A DNA stretch of 54,394 nucleotides from Anaerolineae bacterium (GTDB taxonomy: Bacteria > Chloroflexota > Anaerolineae > Aggregatilineales > Phototrophicaceae): positions 1 through 54,394 of the forward strand of contig JALHNT010000049.1 of assembly GCA_022843385.1 (NCBI GenBank). Reading direction: 5' to 3'. Under the pieces are notes generated by a model. The model searched no databases. It worked only from the letters and a program-made list of their open reading frames with translations, and was not told the DNA's origin. Made by a program: the position numbers and the translations under genes. Of the stretch, positions 24,831 through 32,858 are shown piece by piece. Every line of letters starts with the position of its first letter. Positions within the stretch are counted from its first letter, which is position 1.

Positions 24831-25664
24831 ATGCGACTGGCTATTCAGGAAGATATGCTGCCGGGTAAAACGGCACTGGAACGATTTCAACAGGCGAAGG
24901 CGCTCGGATTCGCCGGCATGGAGGTCTGGGCCAGCGGACTGACCCCGCGTGTGCCGGAACTGGTGGATGCCATTGAAGAGACGGGCATCGTGATCGCTGC
25001 TGTGAATCATGGGCGGCAGGGTCGGCTGCTCGACCCCGATATTGACGAGCGCGAACGCGGGCTGGCCGACTTCCGGCAGTCGGTGGTCAATGGGGTGGAT
25101 CTTGGCGCGACAGCGGTCATTCTGGTGCCACACTTCGCCGAGCCGACGCTGCCTGATCTAACACCTTACAAGTCGGTGGTGCAGCTTGAATACGAGATGC
25201 TGCACAATCATCTGCGCACGCTTTCGGATTATGTCTACGCCATCGGCATTGACCTGTACATTGAACCCGTCAATCGCTACGAGACCCACTTCATCAATAC
25301 GCTGGCTGATGCAGCCCGCGTTCGCCGGCGCATCAAGGATCATCCTCATATCAAGATTGCGGCTGACCTGTTCCATATGGCAATGGAAGAGCGTAATCTG
25401 GTGCAATCGATCCGCGACCATGCGGCTGACCTGGGCTATGTGCATCTGGCGGATAGCAACCGGCGGCTGCCGGGACAAGGGATGCTGGATTTCCTGGCCG
25501 TCGCCAGCGCCCTGAAGGATGCACACTTCACCGGCTGGGTGACGCTGGAGTGTGGCAGCCCCGGTCACAACGCCGAGTTTGCCGCGCACTATTGGGCGGA
25601 ACTGCCGGAGTCGCTGCTGCTGCTGCGTCAGGCTGGTCTGATTGACGATGGAGAGTCTTCTTAA
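24831..25664 (+). CDS. Sugar phosphate isomerase/epimerase (TIM barrel)
   Basis: A 277-residue protein of the xylose isomerase-like TIM-barrel superfamily. 'MRLAIQEDMLPGKTALERF' starts strand 1; 'LYIEPVNRYETHFI' carries the metal-binding Glu, 'KIAADLFHM' and 'LGYVHLADSNR' the Asp/His ligands, and 'TLECGSPG' the last Glu. The ligand set is complete, so metal-dependent epimerase, isomerase or endonuclease IV-like chemistry is likely; the substrate is unknown. It shares an operon with the phosphatase (12-base gap) and acetamidase (59-base gap). Confidence 0.9.
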   Translation: MRLAIQEDMLPGKTALERFQQAKALGFAGMEVWASGLTPRVPELVDAIEETGIVIAAVNHGRQGRLLDPDIDERERGLADFRQSVVNGVDLGATAVILVPHFAEPTLPDLTPYKSVVQLEYEMLHNHLRTLSDYVYAIGIDLYIEPVNRYETHFINTLADAARVRRRIKDHPHIKIAADLFHMAMEERNLVQSIRDHAADLGYVHLADSNRRLPGQGMLDFLAVASALKDAHFTGWVTLECGSPGHNAEFAAHYWAELPESLLLLRQAGLIDDGESS

Positions 25665-25723
25665 TTGACTCTCAGAATCCCGCGTTACGATTGACTGATG
25701 TGCCTTTGCTCAGGAGTCTTGTG

Positions 25724-26593
25724 ATGGCGACCTATTCCCTCAAGAAAGAACAACGTGCGTTTTCCTTTGATCGGTCGATCCCGCCGGTGCTGGAGATCGA
25801 CAGCGGCGATACGGTGACCTTTGAAACCGGTGACGCCGCCTATGAGCGACTGGCGAATGGTGAAACCGTCGAAGCCATCGGGCTGGAGAACTTCAACGCG
25901 GTCACGGGCCCGGTCCGGGTGCGCGGGGCCGAACCGGGCGACGCGCTCAAGATCGAGGTGCTGGAGGTACAGGTGCGCCGTGCCTGGTCGGTGTGGCTGC
26001 CCGGTTTTGGTGGGCTGGGCAATCGCACCAAAGAGATGCACGTCAGGATGATCCCCCTCAAGGATGGTCGCGCCCACATGTCGGATACACTCAGCGTACC
26101 GGTTCGTACCATGATCGGCTGCATCGGCGTGGCCCCGGCAGAAGGCAAAGGCTCGACCTTCATGCCAGCCTATCCCTTCGGCGGCAACATGGATCTGCGC
26201 GAGATGGAAGCCGGAACTACGCTCTATCTGCCGGTACAGGTCAGCGGAGCGCTGCTGGCGATGGGTGATCTGCACGCGGCCATGGGGACGGCCGAGCCGA
26301 CCTGGGTCAGCCTGGAAGCGGCTGGACAAGCGACCTTACGCATCAGCCTCGAAAAAGGGATGAAGCTGAATTATCCGCGTTTGCGCGTCGGCACCGCGAC
26401 CTACTGCCTGGGCATGGCAGACACGCTGGAAGCCGCACATCAGATCGCGCTGGATGAAGCTTTTGACCTGCTCATCCACGAAAAGGGTCTCTCAGCATTT
26501 GATGCCTATGCCTATGCCAGCGCGGCCGTCGGCATGGTCTTTGGCGGCCCGGCGACCAAACTGGTCATGGCGATTGTGCCGGATTTGGAATAG
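25724..26593 (+). CDS. Acetamidase/formamidase family protein
   Basis: A 289-residue FmdA/AmdA-type amidohydrolase releasing ammonia from short amides. Recognisable blocks: 'LEIDSGDTVTFETGDA', 'GPVRVRGAEPGDALKIEVL', 'IGCIGVAPA', 'GGNMDLREMEAGTTLYLPV' and 'ALLAMGDLHAAMGTAEP'. The last normally reads GDxHAaqGdGE; here the GDG is altered although Asp, His and Glu remain, so specificity may differ. The ATG at 25724 follows 'CAGGAG'; an in-frame ATG 11 codons earlier is less well placed. The MOSC gene follows eight bases after the stop. Confidence 0.92.
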   Translation: MATYSLKKEQRAFSFDRSIPPVLEIDSGDTVTFETGDAAYERLANGETVEAIGLENFNAVTGPVRVRGAEPGDALKIEVLEVQVRRAWSVWLPGFGGLGNRTKEMHVRMIPLKDGRAHMSDTLSVPVRTMIGCIGVAPAEGKGSTFMPAYPFGGNMDLREMEAGTTLYLPVQVSGALLAMGDLHAAMGTAEPTWVSLEAAGQATLRISLEKGMKLNYPRLRVGTATYCLGMADTLEAAHQIALDEAFDLLIHEKGLSAFDAYAYASAAVGMVFGGPATKLVMAIVPDLE

Positions 26594-26601
26594 GACTCAC
26601 G

Positions 26602-27057
26602 ATGACTCAGATTGCCAGCATTGTGTACAAGCCGGAAGGTCAGCCGGTTCCCGAAAATGACTTCTTGCGAGTCGACCTCGAACAGGCGTGGCTGATCGCC
26701 GGCTACGGGATTGAGGGTGATCGCAAGGGCGGCCACCCGGATCGCCAGTTGAACCTGATGTCCTACGAAACGCTCACCAATCTCCGCGCCCAGGGTTATT
26801 ACACCGAACCGGGGCAGATGGGCGAACAGATTGTCATCCACCAGATGGACGTGGATAACCTGCCCATCGGGGCGCGCCTGAAACTGGGAGCCGAGGCCAT
26901 CATCGAGGTGGTGGAACGGCGCAATGGCTGCCAGCGCTTTTCCCAGATTCAAGGGAAACCTTTGGAACCGGTTAAGGGGCTGATGGGTGTGATGGCGCGC
27001 GTCATCCAGGGCGGGATGATCCAGATTGGCGACCCTGTGAAACTGATCCAGGACTGA
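26602..27057 (+). CDS. MOSC domain-containing protein
   Basis: A 151-residue stand-alone MOSC (molybdenum cofactor sulfurase C-terminal) protein. 'YGIEGDRKGGHPDRQLNLMS' and 'GQMGEQIVIHQMDVDNLPIG' are typical, with the conserved Cys in 'VERRNGCQRFSQI'. MOSC proteins bind the molybdenum cofactor or deliver sulfur to it; YiiM-like stand-alone forms reduce N-hydroxylated compounds. It is last in the phosphatase-isomerase-amidase operon, which hints at handling nitrogenous compounds. No molybdenum-cofactor genes are nearby. Confidence 0.9.
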   Translation: MTQIASIVYKPEGQPVPENDFLRVDLEQAWLIAGYGIEGDRKGGHPDRQLNLMSYETLTNLRAQGYYTEPGQMGEQIVIHQMDVDNLPIGARLKLGAEAIIEVVERRNGCQRFSQIQGKPLEPVKGLMGVMARVIQGGMIQIGDPVKLIQD

Positions 27058-27594
27058 TTCGCGCCGCCAAACGTTCAGGCGGTTGGCTCCCGGCGGTTCG
27101 CCGTGTGACTCCGGGAGCTTCGGCTGTACCTGCCCAAATTGCAGTAGCCACGAGAGAATATCCCGCCATCCACAAATTGGTATAACGGCGGAAACAGACG
27201 GGGGATGCGCCATCTTCACGCCATCGCGGCAAAACAGGTGGAGAAGATCGGTAACAGATTGACTGTGATAAGTGATCGGCGGCGCTCTCACAGATGAACA
27301 AATAAAGAAAGTGTGCCAAATGTCAGCATGTGACTGCAACATCAAACCAACAGGCTTTCCCCTCTCGCTTTAGAAACAGGGTATCCGGCGCCAGCGTCAA
27401 TCTCATCACTGGCAGTCAATCATTACTAGACCATCCGCACTACACCACTGGATCGTTGTCTTCAGCCGGGAGGCAGCCGAGCAAGGGAAAGTGAGCTATT
27501 GGGGAAGTGATAGTCTGGACGATCATTGTGACCGGTAGTCGAACCCGGCGAAAGTTATATCCGTGGCAATTACCACGTACTTGTGGGTTGTGGG
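27058..27594. other. Intergenic region with one strong stem-loop
   Basis: No gene seen. GCTCCCGG (27086-27093) pairs with CCGGGAGC (27111-27118), enclosing a smaller CGG-TT-CG hairpin, about 30 bases after the MOSC stop; this is a plausible end of the operon transcript although no T run follows. The remainder has no motif I recognise until the tRNA promoter. Tandem 'gtgggttgtgggtt' sits just before the -35. Confidence 0.5.
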
Positions 27595-27622
27595 TTGAAA
27601 TAGAGGAATACTTCGATACAAT
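27595..27622 (+). promoter_or_regulatory. tRNA-Lys promoter
   Basis: TTGAAA (27595-27600), a 16-base spacer and TACAAT (27617-27622) end ten bases before the tRNA, a well-placed sigma-70 type promoter. Confidence 0.7.
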
Positions 27623-27632
27623 TCGCAGCATT

Positions 27633-27704
27633 GGCCCTGTAGCTCAGTGGTAGAGCACCCGCCTTTTAAGCGGAGTGTCGTAGGTTCGAGCCCTACCAGG
27701 GTCA
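27633..27704 (+). tRNA. tRNA-Lys (anticodon TTT)
   Basis: A 72-base cloverleaf. Acceptor GGCCCTG pairs with CAGGGTC (one G-T), the D stem is GCTC/GAGC, and the anticodon stem encloses loop CTTTTAA with TTT at positions 34-36. The T arm GTAGG-TTCGAGC-CCTAC is perfect. CCA is not encoded; the discriminator is A. It stands alone with its own promoter. Confidence 0.95.
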
Positions 27705-27981
27705 TCCTCTGTTCATATGTCCCAATCGCTTAGACACAAATGCATCCCATGCTGATCCGGTGAGCGGCTCAGGGCGTTCACTGTGGGCAAGCAAATGGCC
27801 TTGTGCATTCAGCGCCAGCACAGTGGTTCGTCCCCTGATTGTGGCATGCTCCTGCTCCCATCAACGGATCGACACCCAGAGTCCACAGTGGCATACTCAC
27901 CCTTATCCTGATGAGGCTGGCGCAACGCGACTTTCCGGTGCATCATTGGTCGCCTATTGTCATGCACAAGGAAGAAACCCG

Positions 27982-28995
27982 ATGAAAATCGCCATCATTG
28001 GCCTGGGTGTGGTTGGGCAAGGGCTGCTGGAAATCCTGCGCGACAAAGCGGCTGAACTGGCGGGTCGGTATGGCTTTCAGCCGCAGATCGTGGCCGTCGC
28101 TACCGGCAGCAAAGGGACACTGGCGAACGCCGACGGCCTGAGCATCAGCGAACTGCTGACCGCGATTCAGGCGGGGCATCTCGATCATTACCCCAATACA
28201 GCCGGTTTGCAGCGCAATCTGGACACGCTGACCCTGATCCGCCAGAGCAGCGCCGCTGTGGTGGTCGAGTGCAGCCCGACTAATCTTCAGACGGCGCAAC
28301 CGGCGCTGGATTACTGCCGGGCGTCCTTGAGCAGCGGCAAGCATCTGGTGCTGGCGAACAAAGGGCCGCTCGCCCTGGCCTATGCTGAACTGGTCACCCT
28401 GGCGCAGCAGGCGCATAAACAACTGCGCTTCGAGGCGACGGTCATGGCCGGGACGCCTTCGATCCGGCTGGCGCTGCAAGCCCTGCGCGGCTGCACTATC
28501 CACGAGGCACACGGCATCCTGAACGGGACGACCAATTACATCCTGACGCAGATGGAAGGCGGCATGAGCTACAGCGATGCGCTGGTGCAGGCGCAGCAGT
28601 TGGGCTACGCCGAGACCGACCCGACGGCTGATGTCGATGGCTGGGACGCCGCTGGCAAGGTCATCATCCTGGCGCGGGCGCTCTTCAATAGTTCAATCAC
28701 CCTGGCCGATATGGCGGTCAGCGGCATCAGCCAGATCACTCTGGATGATGTGCGGACAGCCCAGGCTGCCGGGGAAAAGTGGAAGCTGATCGCCCGCGTC
28801 ACCCCCAGCGGTGGCAGTGTGCAGGCGATGCGGATACCATTGAATCACCCATTAGCAGCCGTCTCCGGCGCGACCAATGCCGTGACCTATGCGACCGATC
28901 TGCTGGGCGAAGTGACGCTGGTCGGCGCGGGCGCGGGGCGTTTGCAGACCGGCTTCGGCATCCTCTCCGATCTGCTGGACATTGCGGATCGTTGA
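27982..28995 (+). CDS. hom: Homoserine dehydrogenase
   Basis: A 337-residue enzyme converting aspartate semialdehyde to homoserine with NAD(P)H, the branch point to threonine and methionine. The Rossmann start 'MKIAIIGLGVVGQGLLEIL', 'VLANKGPLALAY', 'GILNGTTNYILTQM' and 'AETDPTADVDGWDAAGKVI' (substrate-binding acids and catalytic Lys region) are all present. It lacks the C-terminal ACT domain of many homologues, so feedback inhibition by threonine is not expected. ATG 27982 follows 'AAGGAAG'; the 74 upstream codons are not homologous. Its stop is one base from the stop of the convergent aquaporin gene. Confidence 0.93.
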   Translation: MKIAIIGLGVVGQGLLEILRDKAAELAGRYGFQPQIVAVATGSKGTLANADGLSISELLTAIQAGHLDHYPNTAGLQRNLDTLTLIRQSSAAVVVECSPTNLQTAQPALDYCRASLSSGKHLVLANKGPLALAYAELVTLAQQAHKQLRFEATVMAGTPSIRLALQALRGCTIHEAHGILNGTTNYILTQMEGGMSYSDALVQAQQLGYAETDPTADVDGWDAAGKVIILARALFNSSITLADMAVSGISQITLDDVRTAQAAGEKWKLIARVTPSGGSVQAMRIPLNHPLAAVSGATNAVTYATDLLGEVTLVGAGAGRLQTGFGILSDLLDIADR

Positions 28996-28996
28996 G

Positions 28997-29647
28997 CTAT
29001 TCGCGCAGCCATTGATACAGCAAAGCCGCGAGGGCCGCGCCGAGAATCGGAGCCACCAGGTAAAGCCATTGATCCTGCCATACGCCGGCCACCAGCGCCG
29101 GCCCCAGCGACCGCGCCGGGTTCATGGATGCGCCGCTGATCGGCCCGCCCCAGAGAGCTGCCAGCATGACGGTTGAGCCAATCGCCAGCGCCGGGGGTGC
29201 GCCAACCGCACGGGCATCAGTGGCGACGGCGATGATGACGAACATCAGCATACCCGTCAGCAGCATTTCCAGCACGAATGACTGCTCGATTGCGCCGCCG
29301 GGCAGGGTCGTGCCCAGTTGAGCCGTCGGACCAAAGAGCGCCGCCAGCGTGAGCGCCGCACTTGTCGCGCCAGCGAACTGTGCCAGCCAGTAGGCCAGCA
29401 GCTCGGCGCGGGTGATGAAGCGGGTGATGAAGAAAGCCAGGGTGACCGCCGGGTTGAAGTGAGCGCCGGAGAGATGCCCGACAGCGGCGATCATGACCAT
29501 GATGGTCAGGCCAAAAGTGAGGGCGACGCCCACATGGGTGAGCGAACCGGTCAGGCTGTTGACGATAATGGCTCCACAGCCGGCCAGCACCAGGGCGAAA
29601 GTTCCGACGAATTCGGCGACGGCGCGTCTCAGCAAGGAAGACTTCAT
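28997..29647 (-). CDS. Aquaporin family channel (AqpS-like candidate)
   Basis: A 216-residue MIP channel with six hydrophobic segments and both half-helix motifs: 'SGAHFNPAVTLAFFITRF' near residue 60 and 'GASMNPARSLGPALVAG' near residue 175. The Arg after the second NPA, part of the selectivity filter, is kept. It is the last gene of a minus-strand operon after the ArsR-ArsC fusion and a phosphoesterase, with a 12-base gap. Aquaglyceroporins inside ars operons (AqpS of Sinorhizobium) release arsenite; context suggests that role here, though water or glycerol transport cannot be excluded. Confidence 0.88.
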   Translation of the reverse strand: MKSSLLRRAVAEFVGTFALVLAGCGAIIVNSLTGSLTHVGVALTFGLTIMVMIAAVGHLSGAHFNPAVTLAFFITRFITRAELLAYWLAQFAGATSAALTLAALFGPTAQLGTTLPGGAIEQSFVLEMLLTGMLMFVIIAVATDARAVGAPPALAIGSTVMLAALWGGPISGASMNPARSLGPALVAGVWQDQWLYLVAPILGAALAALLYQWLRE

Positions 29648-29659
29648 GGGTGATTCGGC

Positions 29660-30388
29660 CTAACCGCGTCCGTCACGGAGCATCTGGGCAAACTCAGACG
29701 GCATCTCAGTGGCTTCGATAGCCTGTGTCATCCGTTCGACATCATACTCGATGCGGATGAACGCAACGCTCAGGCTGCGTTCCGCTGCCGTGAGAACGAC
29801 ATAGCAGGCGCGGGGATTGTTGTCTTTAGGTTTACCAACGCTGCCGGCATTGACCAGGTGGCGACCACTGGGCAGCACTTTGTGATAAGGCAGATGGGTG
29901 TGTCCACACACCAGCACATCGGCCTCGGTCGCATCCAGCACCCGTTCCAGGCTTTCGACCGGGCGATCCTCGTAGAGATACTCGTTGATGCGGCGCGGGC
30001 TGCCATGCACCAGCAGCACTTTGAGAGCACCAAGCTGAAGCGGGATATGCGCCGGTAGCTGACGCAGAAAGGCTTTGTGATCGTCGCTCGTGTGAGCATT
30101 CGTCCAGGCAATCGAACGCTTGCCCAACGCCTCAGCCGCAGCGGTGTTATAAGCACAGCCGCAGTCATCGCTGCTCATCCCCACGCCCTGATCGTAATTG
30201 CCCATCAGCGTCGGCACCTGATGCTGGCGAATGAAAGCGACGACGTCACCAGGGAAAACGCCATAGCCGACGAGATCGCCCAGACAGTAACGGTTGGGTA
30301 AACCGCGCTGCTCCATATCCGTCCAGACGCTTTCGAGGGCGCTGATGTTGCCGTGAATATCGCCAAAGATGGTGATCTGAAGGGTCAT
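29660..30388 (-). CDS. Calcineurin-like metallophosphoesterase in the ars operon
   Basis: A 242-residue phosphoesterase of the MJ0936/YfcE type. The five metal-site blocks are intact: 'ITIFGDIHGNISAL', 'YCLGDLVGYGVFPG', 'TLMGNYDQG', 'KVLLVHGSPRR' and 'VLVCGHTHLPYHK', then 'VNAGSVGKPKDN'. The ATG overlaps the arsRC stop by four bases (ATGA), so translation is coupled. The aquaporin starts 12 bases after its stop. Natural substrates of this group are mostly unknown cyclic or phosphodiester compounds. Its place between reductase and channel suggests a job in the arsenic response, possibly repair or signalling when phosphate is displaced by arsenate; that is inference. Confidence 0.9.
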   Translation of the reverse strand: MTLQITIFGDIHGNISALESVWTDMEQRGLPNRYCLGDLVGYGVFPGDVVAFIRQHQVPTLMGNYDQGVGMSSDDCGCAYNTAAAEALGKRSIAWTNAHTSDDHKAFLRQLPAHIPLQLGALKVLLVHGSPRRINEYLYEDRPVESLERVLDATEADVLVCGHTHLPYHKVLPSGRHLVNAGSVGKPKDNNPRACYVVLTAAERSLSVAFIRIEYDVERMTQAIEATEMPSEFAQMLRDGRG

Positions 30389-31128
30389 GCTGAAGCCGCT
30401 CCTGTGAACGGGGTCAAAAAGGTGATGATGCGCGATTGCAACCGCCGCACGATCTGTTCGAACTGCCGCTGCCGTTCCAGCGGGTCGGTGATGCGGGTCG
30501 GGTCGGGGAAACCCCAATGGATCTGCTGGCGAGCTGAACGAAATGCCGGGCAGACTTCACGCGCCTCATCGCAGACGGTGATGACCACATCAAATGATTG
30601 GTCGCCCAGATCGCTGATATGCTTGGCCTGCTGTGATCTGATGTCAACGCCATGCTGATCCATGATGCGTATGGCGTCGGGATGCAGGCGGGTCGGCTGG
30701 CTGCCGGCGCTGGCGACTTCCACCTTCCCCTGACTGAGATGCCGCAACAGCCCTTCAGCCATCTGGGAACGAGCGCTGTTATGGGTACAGAGGAACAATA
30801 CTCGCGGAATGGGGAGGATCGTCGCAGCTAATGCCCCACTCAATGCCGGATGAAGCTGGCGTCCAGCAGACTGAAACTGATCGCGCAGCGCGTCTAGATC
30901 GAGGCTGTAATACCAGTCACGACCATCGGCTTCGCTGCGGCGGGCGCTCACGATGCCGCCGGCCCGCAGCAGCTTGAGATGATACGACACCAGGTTCATC
31001 GGCTGCCCCAGCGATTCGACCAGTTCAAAGACACGGTAGTCGCTCTCAGTCAGGCGGCAGAGCAGGCTCCAGCGCAGGTCATGCGCCAGCAGACGGAGAA
31101 TTGGGGGTGGTGATATGAGATCAGGCAT
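30385..31128 (-). CDS. ArsR-ArsC fusion: repressor plus thioredoxin-type arsenate reductase
   Basis: A 247-residue fusion. Residues about 1-95 are an ArsR winged helix ('GQPMNLVSYHLKLLRAGGIV' is the recognition region). Only one Cys (C24) is present there, so the usual ArsR cysteine trio is missing. Residues about 108-240 are a low-molecular-weight phosphatase-type arsenate reductase: P-loop C114-x5-R120 ('LCTHNSAR'), the redox pair C186 and C193 spaced as in Trx-linked ArsC, and the Asp of 'WGFPDP'. It should sense arsenic and reduce arsenate to arsenite. It is first in the operon with the phosphoesterase and aquaporin. Confidence 0.9.
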   Translation of the reverse strand: MPDLISPPPILRLLAHDLRWSLLCRLTESDYRVFELVESLGQPMNLVSYHLKLLRAGGIVSARRSEADGRDWYYSLDLDALRDQFQSAGRQLHPALSGALAATILPIPRVLFLCTHNSARSQMAEGLLRHLSQGKVEVASAGSQPTRLHPDAIRIMDQHGVDIRSQQAKHISDLGDQSFDVVITVCDEAREVCPAFRSARQQIHWGFPDPTRITDPLERQRQFEQIVRRLQSRIITFLTPFTGAASA

Positions 31129-31137
31129 GTTGAGTTA

Positions 31138-31201
31138 AATTCATTCAAATTCAATTGGAGCAAATTCAATTGTATTATAAATCCCAGCAGCGCTTTGTCC
31201 A
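31138..31201 (-). promoter_or_regulatory. Promoter and probable operator of the ars operon
   Basis: On the minus strand TGGACA (31196-31201), a 16-base spacer and a perfect TATAAT (31174-31179) precede two direct repeats CAATTGAATTTG, 15 bases apart, and a third partial 'GAATGAATTT', all lying between the -10 and the ArsR-ArsC start. Repeats there fit repression by the operon's own ArsR domain. Confidence 0.65.
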
Positions 31202-31273
31202 ATTTAAGGTTCGGTTAAGTCCGGACCGATGCGGTACAATAGCGGTATGGTTTCAGGACAAAGGGCATTCATC

Positions 31274-31495
31274 ATGCGGCAGTTATTGAGCTTTTTATTG
31301 GGGTTGGTGCTGGGGGCAGTCATCGCCGCCGCCGTCGTCACACTGTTCGCTCCCACCTCCGGCGCAGACCTGGTGGAGCGTATCAAACGGGGCTATGCCG
31401 ACACACTGGATGAGGCGCGCAAGGCCAGCGAGCAGCGCCGCGCCGAGCTGGAAGCTGAACTGCGTAGCAAACGTCTGAGCCGTCCCACAGGCTGA
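31274..31495 (+). CDS. Small YtxH-like membrane protein
   Basis: A 73-residue protein. Residues about 3-24 form one membrane helix with glycine motif 'LGLVLGAVIAAAVVTLFAP', followed by 'TSGADLVERIKRGYADTL' and a charged helix to the C-terminus. This is the YtxH pattern (glycine-zipper membrane segment, then 'APxSG'). ATG 31274 follows 'AAAGGGC'; a longer frame starts at 31229. It is divergent from the ars operon. Function in the family is unknown, with a link to stress in Bacillus. Confidence 0.75.
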   Translation: MRQLLSFLLGLVLGAVIAAAVVTLFAPTSGADLVERIKRGYADTLDEARKASEQRRAELEAELRSKRLSRPTG

Positions 31496-31652
31496 AGTCT
31501 GTGTCAACTGACTGATCCACAGAGGGTGTTCTCTGAACGAAACAACCTCCTTGTTTTGTAGTCAACAGCCACTCGACAACAGAACAGTCGCCGTTCTGGT
31601 CGGACTGGCGAAGCAGCAGTCACTTATTGAGCCAGGCACTTCTATTTCTCCC
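31496..31652. other. Intergenic region, nothing recognised
   Basis: No gene, repeat or structured element stands out between the YtxH-like gene and the rplJ promoter. Confidence 0.5.
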
Positions 31653-31681
31653 TTGCCTCCGTCTATCTCGTCTGGTATTAT
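31653..31681 (+). promoter_or_regulatory. rplJL promoter
   Basis: TTGCCT (31653-31658), a 17-base spacer and TATTAT (31676-31681) lie just before the L10 leader. Confidence 0.6.
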
Positions 31682-31699
31682 GCATTCCATAACAAAGAA

Positions 31700-31840
31700 C
31701 GACCCCAGCCGCAGACAGCAGGCGCGTTATGCTTAATCATCCTGCCGAGGCGAGGAACATCCCCTTCCCCCTGTGATCACAGAGAAGTGGCCTCGCATTG
31801 CGTGCGAAGCCGCTTTTTGTTTACATCTTTACGGAAAGGA
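31700..31840 (+). promoter_or_regulatory. Ribosomal protein L10 leader
   Basis: The leader contains the conserved core 'agacagcagg', 'gcttaat' and 'cctgccgagg' that forms the kink-turn and stem bound by the L10-L12 complex in bacterial rplJL leaders. Downstream, GGCCTCGC (31789-31796) pairs with GCGAAGCC (31804-31811), with one mismatch, followed by CGCTTTTTG, a terminator-like attenuator. Then comes the rplJ ribosome-binding site. Excess L10-L12 should favour termination or block translation. Confidence 0.85.
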
Positions 31841-31844
31841 GGAA

Positions 31845-32381
31845 ATGCGCTTGGCAATCACACGAGAACGCAAAGAAGAGCTGCTGGGCATCTACGGCGA
31901 ACTACTGGGGCAGGCGACCGGTGTCGTATTCACCGAATTCAAGGGCATCACGGTAGCACAGGTCAAGCAGGTACGCGGTAAACTACGCGATGTCGAAGGG
32001 ACGTATGTTGTCACCAAGAATACGTTGTTCGGGATCGCCCTGGAGAACGCTGGCTGGCCGGTTCCTGATGACATTCTGACCGGGCAGACCGCCGTGGTTT
32101 TTGGTGCGGCCAACTTCCCAGCAGTGGCGAAAGCCACGATGGGTCTGCTCAAGGATTTTGACGGCTTCCTGAGCATCAAGGGCGGCATCATGGCCGGTCA
32201 ACTGCTCACGCCGGCACAGGTTGAAACCGTCAGCAATCTGCCGACGCTGGACGAACTGCGCGCCATGCTGGCCGGTCTGCTGGTGCAGCCTGCCTCTGGC
32301 ATCGTCGGCAGCATCAATGCTGTCGTCGCTGGCGTGCCGATGGTCCTGCAGGCCAATGTCTCGAAACACGAGGCAGCCTGA
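31845..32381 (+). CDS. rplJ: 50S ribosomal protein L10
   Basis: A 178-residue base protein of the L12 stalk. The N-terminal rRNA-binding domain ('RKEELLGIYGELLGQATGVV', 'VVTKNTLFGIALENAGW', 'GQTAVVFGAANFPAVAK') is followed by the C-terminal helix 'SNLPTLDELRAMLAGLLVQP' that carries L7/L12 dimers. ATG 31845 follows 'AAAGGAGG'. It lies behind an L10 leader and 75 bases before rplL. rplK, rplA and rpoB, its usual neighbours, are absent. Confidence 0.97.
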   Translation: MRLAITRERKEELLGIYGELLGQATGVVFTEFKGITVAQVKQVRGKLRDVEGTYVVTKNTLFGIALENAGWPVPDDILTGQTAVVFGAANFPAVAKATMGLLKDFDGFLSIKGGIMAGQLLTPAQVETVSNLPTLDELRAMLAGLLVQPASGIVGSINAVVAGVPMVLQANVSKHEAA

Positions 32382-32456
32382 TCGTAACTGCTGTCGCCAT
32401 CGTTGGATGACAGCCCAAACATTCGTATCACAACACATGCACATGGAGAAAAGACT

Positions 32457-32840
32457 GTGGCTGATCTGAATAAACTGGTCGATGACCTGAGCGCGCTGAC
32501 GGTACTGGAAGCCGCCGAACTGAAGAAGATGCTCGAAGACAAGTGGGGCGTTACCGCTGCGGCGGCGGCCCCGGTGATGATGGCGGCAGCTCCGGCAGCG
32601 GCAGCTCCGGCGGAACCTGTTGAAGAACAGACTGAATTCACCGTCATCCTCAAGGATGGTGGCCCGAAGAAGATCAACGTCATCAAGGTTGTACGTACCC
32701 TCACCAACCTGGGTCTTAAAGAGGCCAAGGATCTGGTCGAAGGCGCGCCACAGAATGTGGTTGAAGGCGTCAGCAAGGATGCGGCTAACGATGCCAAGGC
32801 CAAGCTGGAAGCTGAAGGTGCCGTTGTCGAAGTCAAGTAG
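32457..32840 (+). CDS. rplL: 50S ribosomal protein L7/L12
   Basis: A 127-residue stalk protein that recruits translation GTPases. The N-terminal dimerisation helices (about 1-35), an Ala/Pro-rich hinge (about 36-57) and the C-terminal factor-binding domain with 'KKINVIKVVRTLTNLGLKEA', 'DLVEGAPQNV' and 'AKAKLEAEGAVVEVK' are all present. It starts at GTG after 'GGAGAAAAG'. A strong terminator follows 18 bases after the stop. Confidence 0.97.
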   Translation: MADLNKLVDDLSALTVLEAAELKKMLEDKWGVTAAAAAPVMMAAAPAAAAPAEPVEEQTEFTVILKDGGPKKINVIKVVRTLTNLGLKEAKDLVEGAPQNVVEGVSKDAANDAKAKLEAEGAVVEVK

Positions 32841-32858
32841 TTGACTCCGGTTCAATCA

